A stretch of 17,435 nucleotides of DNA from JAPUDQ01 sp964532145 (GTDB taxonomy: Bacteria > Patescibacteriota > Saccharimonadia > Saccharimonadales > Saccharimonadaceae). Location of the stretch: positions 1 to 17,435 of the forward strand of contig CAZHGM010000016.1 of NCBI GenBank assembly GCA_964532145.1. Direction: 5' to 3'. This document shows positions 6,752-12,363 of the stretch, one piece after another. The position numbers were made by a program, and so were the translations under genes. Position 1 is the first letter of the stretch. Every line of letters begins with the position of its first letter. The notes beneath the pieces are model-generated. The model was given only the letters and a program-made list of their open reading frames with translations. It was not told where the DNA came from and did no database searches.

Positions 6752-7335
6752 TATCGGTCTCCACTCTTTCTTACACTCACCGTTGGCTTATGGCTAAGGT
6801 GTTTGTCTGCAGCAGCAACCTTTCTAGGTGTTGACGTGACACGTGATGTACGCCGAGAAGCAGCCGAGGCGTTTGCAGATTTCGCCTTGGAAGCTGTTTT
6901 TTCAGGGGAAGATTTCGTTTGGGATGGAGTCGTAGTGTTGCTTCTTTCGTGCTTGTTACCTTTTTCTCCCCTGATGAGCTCGTCAACAAACGACACATGT
7001 GCCAGCTGGGCATTGTCACCGATACGCAAACGACTGCGGCGCACGCGAACATGTCCGCTTACCCGTCCTGTCATTTGCGGCGCGAGCTGATCAACAAGGA
7101 GTTTCATCGCAGTCTGGTTGTCCAGAGCAGATAGGACCGCACGCCGTGAAGCAAGGTCGGCTCTTTTGGCTTTGGTAATGATAGGCTCGATAAACGGCAC
7201 GAGTTCTTTGGCGCGTGGCAATGTCGTCTCAATAGAGCCATGCTCAATCAAGCTAATTGCCAATCCGCGAAGCAGTGCCGTGCGTTGCGCGCTGTCCCGA
7301 TGCAGTTTTCGGCCTTTGTATCCGTGTCTATGCAT
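6751..7335 (-). CDS. rplQ: 50S ribosomal protein L17 (bL17) with long basic C-terminal tail
   Basis: 194 residues, against about 115-130 for most L17. The core is normal: MHRHGYKGRKLHRDSAQRTA at the start, RGLAISLIEHGSIETTLPRAKEL, then VRRSRLRIGDNAQLAHVSFV near residue 110. From about residue 117 a low-complexity tail of nearly 80 residues follows, made of Lys, Ser, Thr, Ala and Arg (for example SPEKTASKAKSANASAASRR). It looks disordered and RNA-binding, and it is in frame to the stop with no sign of frameshift. The ATG follows the rpoA stop after one base; GGAG inside the rpoA end is the likely ribosome site. Confidence 0.95.
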   Translation of the reverse strand: MHRHGYKGRKLHRDSAQRTALLRGLAISLIEHGSIETTLPRAKELVPFIEPIITKAKRADLASRRAVLSALDNQTAMKLLVDQLAPQMTGRVSGHVRVRRSRLRIGDNAQLAHVSFVDELIRGEKGNKHERSNTTTPSQTKSSPEKTASKAKSANASAASRRTSRVTSTPRKVAAADKHLSHKPTVSVRKSGDR

Positions 7336-7336
7336 G

Positions 7337-8260
7337 CTAAAACTCCATCTCCGCCAGCTTTTCTTTCACCTCATCAAGCGCTTTGCTACCAAAACCTTTG
7401 AGTTCACGCAAATCTGTTTCGCTGAGGGTTACAAGATCGTTGATGGTACGAATATCGTTGTTAATCAATGCGTTTGTTGTACGTGCAGTCAAATTGAGAT
7501 CTTCAATAGGCGTCATCAGCTCGGTATCACCGTTGTCATCACGAGCACCCGGAGTTGGAGACGATTCGACACGAGTCGAACCGGCAAGCGCAGTGTACTG
7601 ATTGATCAATATAGCAGCCGCTTCCTCAAACGTATCTTGTGGCGACATGCTGCCGTCGGTGTCAATGGTAAGTAGCAGTTTGTCGAGGTCAGTCGTTTGG
7701 CCGACACGAGTGTTTTCGACTTTGTAACGGACACGAAGCACGGGACTAAAGATTGCGTCCAGTGCAATCATGTCGCCGTGAATGCGGCTTTGTGAGGATT
7801 CTTCGATGGTGCGGTATCCGCGGCCAGTTTCGACGACCAAATCCATCACAACTGATGCCTTAGGGTCATCAATCGTACAGATGACCGCATCAGGGTTGAC
7901 GATAACAATATCGTCAGACAGTTTGATGTCGCCTGCGCGAACCACGCCAGCGCCTTTTTTCTCGAGACGCAGTTCAACCGGACGGTCGTTGTGAGCACGT
8001 ACCCGAATGTTCTTAAGGTTCAAAACGATATCGACGACATCTTCGACGACACCTTTGATGGTTGTGAACTCGTGTGTAGCGCCCTCGACGCGGAATGCGA
8101 CGATCGCAGCACCTTCGATGCTCGAGAGGAGTACGCGGCGCAAGCTGTTGCCGAGCGTCATACCGTAACCGGTGTGGAGCGGCTCAACGACAAAGGTAGC
8201 GCTGTTGTCGCCGTGGTCATCAACACGTGCGAGCGTAGGATTGTGAATTGCTTGTGACAT
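7337..8260 (-). CDS. rpoA: RNA polymerase alpha subunit
   Basis: 307 residues, close to the usual 310-330. The N-terminal dimerisation and assembly domain (about 1-225) shows PLHTGYGMTLGNSLRRVLLSS near residue 30 and INQYTALAG near 215. A roughly 20-residue acidic linker rich in D/E follows. The C-terminal domain (about 245-305), LNLTARTTNALINNDIRTIN...LKGFGSKALDEVKEKL, has the two helix-hairpin-helix-like units that touch UP-element DNA and activators. Both domains are present, so alpha-dependent promoter control should be intact. AAGGAG lies 11 nt upstream. The position between rpsD and rplQ is the classic alpha-operon order. Confidence 0.98.
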   Translation of the reverse strand: MSQAIHNPTLARVDDHGDNSATFVVEPLHTGYGMTLGNSLRRVLLSSIEGAAIVAFRVEGATHEFTTIKGVVEDVVDIVLNLKNIRVRAHNDRPVELRLEKKGAGVVRAGDIKLSDDIVIVNPDAVICTIDDPKASVVMDLVVETGRGYRTIEESSQSRIHGDMIALDAIFSPVLRVRYKVENTRVGQTTDLDKLLLTIDTDGSMSPQDTFEEAAAILINQYTALAGSTRVESSPTPGARDDNGDTELMTPIEDLNLTARTTNALINNDIRTINDLVTLSETDLRELKGFGSKALDEVKEKLAEMEF

Positions 8261-8280
8261 AGTGGTCAGACTCCTTGTGG

Positions 8281-8898
8281 TTACCGTGAGTAGTACTCAA
8301 CGATTAGTTGTTCATTAATATCAGGCTCTGCTTCCGTCCGTGCTGGAGTGCCGGTGATCGTGACTTTGAGGTTCTTGACGTCACTCTTAAGCCAGCTGAG
8401 AGGTGTTTGTGATGTGTTCTTTACGACATCATCGATACGGATAAAGTAGTCACTCTTAGTGCTTTTCGGACGGACAACAATCTCGTCACCAATTTTTACG
8501 CGGATTGATGGAATATCGACGCGACGGCCATTTAGCATAAAGTGTCCGTGTGTCACGAGCTGACGTGCACCACGACGACTCGTCGCAAGACCAGCTCGAT
8601 AGATAACGTTATCAAGACGACGCTCGAGCAGTTCAAGCAGGACTTCACCTGATTTACCGCTGGATCGGCTTGCATCCTTCATGAGGCGGGCGAACTGCTT
8701 CTCAAGTAAGCCATAGGTACGACGAACTTTCTGCTTTTCGCGCAGTTGGGTCGCATATAAACTTGGCTTGTTCTGACGGCCATGGGCATGGACGCCAGGG
8801 ATACCTGACTTACGAGCCATAATTTTGTGAGCTTTCGCATGGAGGGCATACCCCTCTCGGCGGCTTTGCTTCACTATAGGACTTCGATCTCGTGCCAT
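8281..8898 (-). CDS. rpsD: 30S ribosomal protein S4 (uS4), cysteine-free form
   Basis: 205 residues. The N-terminal part (about 1-95) is the S4-specific helical region; the S4 RNA-binding domain follows with RRLDNVIYRAGLATSRRGAR (about 92-111) and GHFMLNGRRVDIPSIRVKIGD. It ends IVEYYSR like the family. The zinc-binding N-terminal cysteines found in one S4 class are missing; no cysteine is present in the protein. S4 nucleates 30S assembly and in many bacteria represses the alpha operon by binding its mRNA; no such target can be shown here. GGAGGGT is the Shine-Dalgarno, and the start follows the rpsK stop after one base. Confidence 0.97.
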   Translation of the reverse strand: MARDRSPIVKQSRREGYALHAKAHKIMARKSGIPGVHAHGRQNKPSLYATQLREKQKVRRTYGLLEKQFARLMKDASRSSGKSGEVLLELLERRLDNVIYRAGLATSRRGARQLVTHGHFMLNGRRVDIPSIRVKIGDEIVVRPKSTKSDYFIRIDDVVKNTSQTPLSWLKSDVKNLKVTITGTPARTEAEPDINEQLIVEYYSR

Positions 8899-8899
8899 A

Positions 8900-9307
8900 C
8901 TAGACCCTCCTCTGGCGTTTTGGACGAACCCCGCCGTGAGGGACGCCGGTCACATCTTTGATACTGTCAACGCGGATATCAAAATTCTGCATGCTGCGAA
9001 TTGCAGCGTCTCGTCCCAGTCCCACGCCTTTGATGAATACATCAACGGAGCTGAGGCCATACTGGCTTTTCGCACCGTCAGCAGCTTTTTCGGCGGCCAC
9101 CTGGGCAGCGTAGGCTGTGCCTTTTTTGCTCCCGCGGAAGCCGCAGGCACCAGCAGAGCTGGCACTAAGGACGTTACCTTTTTTGTCAGAAAATGTAATG
9201 ATCGTATTGTTAAAGGTTGCTTGAACATGCAGCTGACCAGATGGAACTGATCGGCGCTGTTTTTTGCGGCTTGGTTTTGCCGTAGATGTTGTCGTTGTTT
9301 CAGCCAT
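8900..9307 (-). CDS. rpsK: 30S ribosomal protein S11 (uS11)
   Basis: 135 residues. A 22-residue Thr/Lys/Arg-rich N-terminal extension precedes the core, which has VQATFNNTIITFSDKKGNVL, SSAGACGFRGSKKGTAYAAQ and GVGLGRDAAIRS. The end reads GVPHGGVRPKRQRRV; the widespread PHNGCRPPKKRRV tail is changed at two usually fixed positions (N to G, C to V). S11 lies on the 30S platform near the E site. GGAAGGAA upstream serves as Shine-Dalgarno; the gap to rpsM is 15 bp. Confidence 0.97.
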   Translation of the reverse strand: MAETTTTSTAKPSRKKQRRSVPSGQLHVQATFNNTIITFSDKKGNVLSASSAGACGFRGSKKGTAYAAQVAAEKAADGAKSQYGLSSVDVFIKGVGLGRDAAIRSMQNFDIRVDSIKDVTGVPHGGVRPKRQRRV

Positions 9308-9322
9308 ATAATCCGTTCCTTC

Positions 9323-9709
9323 CTACGTCTTAGTTGCTGCTTTAGGTTGCGCGCCACCGACTGCGACACGTTTGCCACGGCGCGTACGTCCATTTGTTCG
9401 AGTACGCTGGCCACGGGAGGGCAGGTTTCGCTTGTGGCGCTCGCCACGATACGACTGGATATCTTTCAAACGCTTGATATTTCCGCCAACAACACGCTGC
9501 AAGTCACCTTCCACGGTGTAATTGCTGTCAATTTCATCGCGGATTTTTTTTAGTTCTGCTTCGGAAAGATCCTTGACGCGAGTTGTGGGATCAATCTTAG
9601 TTGATTCACAAATTCGTGCTGCATGAACTGGCCCAATTCCATAGATATAGGTTAGGCTGATACCAACTTGTTTCTGGTCAGGAATGACCACGTTTGCAAT
9701 GCGTGCCAT
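9323..9709 (-). CDS. rpsM: 30S ribosomal protein S13 (uS13)
   Basis: 128 residues. MARIANVVIPDQKQVGISLTYIYGIG is the expected helix-two-turns-helix start, followed by an RLKDIQSYRGERH segment near residue 80 and the conserved LPSRGQRTRTNGRTRRGKR. It ends with a basic tail that in known ribosomes reaches the A/P tRNAs. S13 forms head-to-body and subunit bridges. The start lies 3 nt after the rpmJ stop; the ribosome site is weak (CAGGG). Confidence 0.97.
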   Translation of the reverse strand: MARIANVVIPDQKQVGISLTYIYGIGPVHAARICESTKIDPTTRVKDLSEAELKKIRDEIDSNYTVEGDLQRVVGGNIKRLKDIQSYRGERHKRNLPSRGQRTRTNGRTRRGKRVAVGGAQPKAATKT

Positions 9710-9712
9710 AGA

Positions 9713-9832
9713 CTAACCCTGCCTCTGCTTATTCTTGGGTTTCTTTTTGTTGATGACATACAACCGACCTTTACGACGAACGATTTTGTCGCCTTTCAGG
9801 TCGATTTTTTTGACGCTGGCGCGTACTTTCAT
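9713..9832 (-). CDS. rpmJ: 50S ribosomal protein L36 (bL36), zinc-free form
   Basis: 39 residues: MKVRASVKKIDLKGDKIVRR, then KGRLYVINKKKPKNKQRQG. The MKVRASVKKI start, IVRRKGR middle and KNKQRQG end identify bL36 without doubt. In the usual form three cysteines and a histidine (C11, C14, C27, H32) hold a zinc ion; here the matching positions are Asp11, Gly14, Asn28 and Asn34, so no zinc can be bound. This corresponds to the C-minus class of L36, yet it sits in the normal operon place of the main gene. The start codon overlaps the infA stop (ATGA). It is one of the last proteins to join the 50S subunit. Confidence 0.95.
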   Translation of the reverse strand: MKVRASVKKIDLKGDKIVRRKGRLYVINKKKPKNKQRQG

Positions 9833-10080
9833 GCCGCTTGTCTCCCATTAAATTTTTCATCCTTGAGTCGGAAGGTGATTCTGCCCTTTGTCAGATCATA
9901 AGGGGTTAACTCAACCTCGACTCGGTCACCCGGCACTAAACGAATATAGTGTTTGCGCATCTTACCTGATACGTGGGCGATAATCGTGTGGCCGTTCTCA
10001 AGTTCGACACGAAACTGAGTATTAGGCAGTGCTTCCACCACCTTTCCCTGCAGTTTGATAACTTCCTTGTTTCCAGCCAT
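9829..10080 (-). CDS. infA: Translation initiation factor IF-1
   Basis: 83 residues, about 10 more than the common 72; the surplus is a C-terminal KDEKFNGRQAA after the family end GRITFRL. A single S1/OB fold: IKLQGKVVEALPNTQFRVEL, then GHTIIAHVSGKMRKHYIRLV and PGDRVEVELTPYDLTKGRI. IF-1 occupies the 30S A site during initiation. It is the first gene of the alpha-type operon here. Adk and map, which often stand before infA, are absent. A promoter whose -10 ends 16 nt before the ATG gives a very short leader with no Shine-Dalgarno. Confidence 0.97.
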   Translation of the reverse strand: MAGNKEVIKLQGKVVEALPNTQFRVELENGHTIIAHVSGKMRKHYIRLVPGDRVEVELTPYDLTKGRITFRLKDEKFNGRQAA

Positions 10081-10096
10081 ACGTATACAAACGTAT

Positions 10097-10125
10097 AGTA
10101 TACATCAAGCAGTACCCCAAGTAAA
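10097..10125 (-). promoter_or_regulatory. Promoter of the infA-rpmJ-rpsM-rpsK-rpsD-rpoA-rplQ-rplM-rpsI operon
   Basis: On the minus strand TTTACT (10125-10120), a 17-nt spacer and TATACT (10102-10097). The start point is expected near 10090, leaving a leader of about 10 nt (TTGTATACGT) without Shine-Dalgarno. It lies downstream of a terminator, so the operon is probably restarted here rather than read through from secY. Confidence 0.65.
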
Positions 10126-10182
10126 CCCTATTATTCAAGATAATCTCGCAGCGCGATGTGTATGAGATGATTGTAGCATATT

Positions 10183-10210
10183 AGAACAAAGAGACAAGAG
10201 TTATGAGGCA
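10183..10210. repeat. Degenerate 7-bp tandem array upstream of infA
   Basis: Four consecutive heptamers on the plus strand: AGAACAA, AGAGACA, AGAGTTA, TGAGGCA. AGAGACA-type units are the complement of the GTCTCTT units in the rpsH-rplF gap. Only one unit is close to another, so this is the weakest of the arrays. Confidence 0.35.
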
Positions 10211-10254
10211 CCTATCACGCGTCATGAAAATCATAGGACAGGTAAAAATATTGA

Positions 10255-10277
10255 TATAAAAACACCCTTGCGGGTGT
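10255..10277 (-). terminator. Minus-strand terminator closing the structured block
   Basis: ACACCC, loop GCAA (a GNRA tetraloop) and GGGTGT are followed by TTTTATATC on the minus strand. On the plus strand no U-tract follows, so it acts on minus-strand transcription. It is the 3' boundary of the candidate RNA. Confidence 0.78.
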
Positions 10278-10527
10278 AATGGTAGTGGCAATGAAGGTGT
10301 GATAACACACCAAGTAGAAATACTGCGGGTCTCCCCGCACCAGATGACCGAGGAGGGGTCTTTTGTTAGTCTGACGCTGGGAGCAGTGTTATGCACCCCG
10401 CCAGGGCGTTAAGCAGGCACATGGGAAGGGGCAGACAAACATCAGCCCCTTCAGGAGGCTCGACGTTGAGCCTCCCGTTCGGCCGGGGCTTGGACTCCAG
10501 ACCGGCGACTGGTGGCCTCTGTGACTA

Positions 10528-10620
10528 AGAGGTCGCCGGGGCGGGGGTCGTCGGTGTTGACGGCCCCTCACCCTGCCAGGCGATGGTCGACCAGCGGGCG
10601 GCGGGCATCGGTGAGTACAT
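10528..10620 (-). CDS. Possible 30-residue peptide inside the structured block (doubtful)
   Basis: On the minus strand AGAAGGGAAGCAACATG puts a Shine-Dalgarno-like AAGGGAAG about 5 nt before an ATG (10620). The frame reads MYSPMPAARWSTIAWQGEGP and continues through a Thr/Pro/Ala-rich end to TAG. Composition follows the G+C content, and the frame runs through stems that look RNA-selected, so it is probably chance; it is listed because a leader peptide in a switching RNA cannot be excluded. Confidence 0.15.
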
Positions 10621-10766
10621 GTTGCTTCCCTTCTGTCCGCCTGAGGCGGACTTTGTGCAATGTGAACACAAAAAAGTGTTATGACGCCGAGGCGGCGGAG
10701 TGTGTCCACCACCTATGGTGGCCAGTGAACAGTAGTATGGGTGTAATAATCATCCCTGTGATTAAT

Positions 10767-10801
10767 CTAAAATCAAAAATCCAATTTCTATCATCTACTC
10801 T
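10767..10801. repeat. Degenerate 7-bp tandem array downstream of secY
   Basis: Five heptamers on the plus strand: CTAAAAT, CAAAAAT, CCAATTT, CTATCAT, CTACTCT, ending at the secY stop codon (10802-10804). The array begins and ends like the one at 117-151 (CTAAAAT ... CATCTACT), which also adjoins a gene's 3' end. The shared register suggests one family. Confidence 0.5.
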
Positions 10802-12220
10802 TTAGTACTGGTCGTACGTGACCATCAACGCCCGTGAATTGATTTGTCGCAGCGTTTCTAGTGCGACAGAAACCACGATGAGCAGACCAGTACCACCAAT
10901 TGCGAGGTTGGCGGCATTGATTCCTAACTGAGCAAAGACATATTCAAATATAAACGGCAGGACGGAAATCAACCCAAGCGCTAGTGAGCCAAACAGCGTC
11001 AGCCGGGTCACAACGCGGGATAAATACTTCTCGGTCTGCAGTCCCGGACGGACATTCTCGATAAACCCTCCCTGCTTTTGCAGGTTTTCGGCGATTTCGT
11101 TGCTGTTAAAGACAATACCCGTATAGAAATACGTAAAAGCTACCACAAGCAGGAAGTACGCTACCGGATAGATAAATGTTGTCCAATCAGTGCTGTAGCC
11201 AAACTGCCCAGGCTGCGGCGTCTGAAACCACAAGACAAGTTTCTCGCCTATACCAGCCCACTGTGCGTTATGGGTTGAACGCAAAACCTGTCCAATGAAA
11301 GCCGGCAATGCCAAAAATGCCACGGCGAAGATGATCGGTATAACACCAGCGGTAATAAGTTTGACCGGCAGGATGCTCTGGACGCCGCCGTAGGCGCTGT
11401 TACCATGAACGCGTTTGGCATAGTTAATAGTAATTACCCGCTGTGCTTCGTTGATCTTTACGAGCAAATACAGCACAAGCAGGCCAATCAATAGAATTGC
11501 CGCAGTTACATAAAATGCAACACCATTGAGCCAACCAACGGTAAACCAGTTAAAGACATGGAGTGCATCCTCTGGCCTTGACACCGTAAAGAGCGACGTA
11601 CCGATGGTCGCCAATGTCGTTGGCAGTTGCGAAATAATCCCGGCAAAAATCAGCAAGCTAATACCGTTTCCAACACCCTGCTCCGTAGCAAGCTCCCCCA
11701 GCCACATCATAAGCATTGCCCCGGCCGTCATCGCAGTTACAGCTACAATCCAGCCAGTCATCGTCATCTGATCAAGCACGGCGCTATTTCCGGCAAGAAT
11801 CGATTGCCGAATGATGAATATGAAGGCAATCGACTGCAAAATCGCCAGTGGCAACGTAATAATACGAGTCCATTGGTTAATTTTTCGTCGTCCAGTTTCA
11901 CCATCTTTGTGAAGCTCCTCAAGACGTGGAATGGCCTTTGTTAGTAGCTGCGTGATGACGCTTGCTGTAATATACGGGCTCAGACCAACCAGCACAATCG
12001 AAAGGCTGGCGAGCGCCCCACCACTCATGAGGTTTAGAAAGCCGCCAAACTGGGAGCTTTGCAGGGCATTGTCGATAATGGTGCGAAGCTGGGTCGGTTC
12101 TGCCAGTGGAATCGGCACATATGCGAGGAATCGGTATACGATAATAATCCCAAGTATTGTTAACAGTCGTCGTTGCATGTCGCGGGATTTAAGCGACATT
12201 AAAATAGTTTTCCAATTCAT
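10802..12220 (-). CDS. secY: Preprotein translocase subunit SecY
   Basis: 472 residues, in the usual range. The family start is clear: RDMQRRLLTILGIIIVYRFL, VPIP near residue 35, the plug region FLNLMSGGALASLSIVLVG and GLSPYITASVITQLLT, then GETGRRKINQWTRIIT. About ten hydrophobic helices can be counted, including GNGISLLIFAGIIS and PVKLITAGVIPIIFAVAFL. SecY is the membrane channel for signal-peptide proteins such as the surface protein in this window. It ends the spc operon after rplO but is set apart by a 143-bp gap with a long perfect hairpin and an extended -10 box close to its ATG, so it probably has its own start of transcription. No Shine-Dalgarno is seen in the short leader. Confidence 0.98.
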   Translation of the reverse strand: MNWKTILMSLKSRDMQRRLLTILGIIIVYRFLAYVPIPLAEPTQLRTIIDNALQSSQFGGFLNLMSGGALASLSIVLVGLSPYITASVITQLLTKAIPRLEELHKDGETGRRKINQWTRIITLPLAILQSIAFIFIIRQSILAGNSAVLDQMTMTGWIVAVTAMTAGAMLMMWLGELATEQGVGNGISLLIFAGIISQLPTTLATIGTSLFTVSRPEDALHVFNWFTVGWLNGVAFYVTAAILLIGLLVLYLLVKINEAQRVITINYAKRVHGNSAYGGVQSILPVKLITAGVIPIIFAVAFLALPAFIGQVLRSTHNAQWAGIGEKLVLWFQTPQPGQFGYSTDWTTFIYPVAYFLLVVAFTYFYTGIVFNSNEIAENLQKQGGFIENVRPGLQTEKYLSRVVTRLTLFGSLALGLISVLPFIFEYVFAQLGINAANLAIGGTGLLIVVSVALETLRQINSRALMVTYDQY

Positions 12221-12230
12221 ATTACGATCT

Positions 12231-12239
12231 ATTGTAGCA
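12231..12239 (-). promoter_or_regulatory. Extended -10 promoter element of secY (leaderless type)
   Basis: TGCTACAAT reads on the minus strand at 12239-12231, 10 nt before the ATG (12220), so the leader would be about 3-5 nt. No -35 hexamer at 16-18 nt is convincing, which is usual for extended -10 promoters. The same nonamer serves the tRNA-Thr promoter at 78-86. Confidence 0.55.
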
Positions 12240-12310
12240 TGGAACGATCAGTTCAAGTGCCAGGATGTGAGAATACTTAATTGCTACGACATCTCGTACG
12301 AATCCACCCT

Positions 12311-12348
12311 ATATAACATTCGCCGCAGGAATGCGGCGAATGTTATAT
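12311..12348. other. 17-bp perfect hairpin between rplO and secY
   Basis: ATATAACATTCGCCGCA and its exact complement surround a 4-nt loop (GGAA on plus, TTCC on minus). The stem starts 16 bp after the rplO stop. A/T ends and a G+C core recall a terminator, but no U-tract follows on the minus strand (TATATAGGG). It may be a terminator of unusual build, an RNA-processing site or a 3' stabiliser for the rplO end of the spc mRNA. Confidence 0.85.
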
Positions 12349-12363
12349 GGTAGCTAACGGTCG

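Larger units (their letters stand above)
10255..10725 (-). ncRNA. Candidate structured non-coding RNA of unknown class
   Basis: The block is about 69% G+C over 10441-10620, against about 40% at 10141-10200. Perfect or nearly perfect stems follow one another (plus-strand coordinates): 10709-10721 (CCACC/GGTGG), 10665-10680 (AACAC/GTGTT), 10635-10651 (GTCCGCC/GGCGGAC), 10567-10572 with 10610-10615, 10544-10567, 10502-10508 with 10533-10539 enclosing 10516-10532, 10454-10475 (GGAGGCTC/GAGCCTCC), 10444-10449 with 10485-10490, 10425-10452 (GAAGGGGC/GCCCCTTC), 10374-10409, 10325-10338 and 10296-10311. The minus strand is chosen because of the terminator and the direction of the neighbours. I looked for the core words of RNase P RNA (GAGGAAAGUCC), tmRNA (T arm, ANN..ALAA tag) and SRP RNA (GGAAG..AGCAG) on both strands and did not find them. 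The 5' end is uncertain; no good promoter was seen. Confidence 0.55.
10081..10801. other. 721-bp secY-infA gap without a convincing protein gene
   Basis: The interval holds, in minus-strand order: an A/T-rich heptamer array next to the secY stop, a G+C-rich stem-filled block (about 10725-10296), a hairpin terminator at 10277-10255, a weak heptamer array and the infA promoter. Open frames here (for example 10712-10389 minus and 10512-10805 plus) are rich in Pro/Arg with no family likeness, and appear to be by-products of the high G+C content. In many bacteria adk and map stand at this place. Confidence 0.75.

Noticed and set aside
10567..10615. GGTCGACC palindrome (10585-10592) as an operator or restriction-type site
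   Set aside because: It lies at the tip of a larger pairing (CTCACC/GGTGAG) and is more simply part of RNA structure.
10389..10712. 107-codon minus-strand frame in the secY-infA gap
   Set aside because: Pro/Arg-rich translation (RRPPPRRPLSHRGHQSP) that follows the high G+C content, no Shine-Dalgarno at its start, no family likeness, and it crosses many perfect stems.
10255..10725. RNase P RNA, tmRNA or SRP RNA
   Set aside because: I looked for GAGGAAAGUCC/ACAGAA..GGCUUA, for a GGUUCGA T arm with a YALAA-like tag, and for GGAAG..AGCAG on both strands; only chance fragments such as ACAGAAGGG were seen.
10512..10805. 97-codon plus-strand frame in the same gap, running into the secY 3' end
   Set aside because: Composition changes along its length with local base content, it overlaps the secY stop region, and nothing supports plus-strand transcription.
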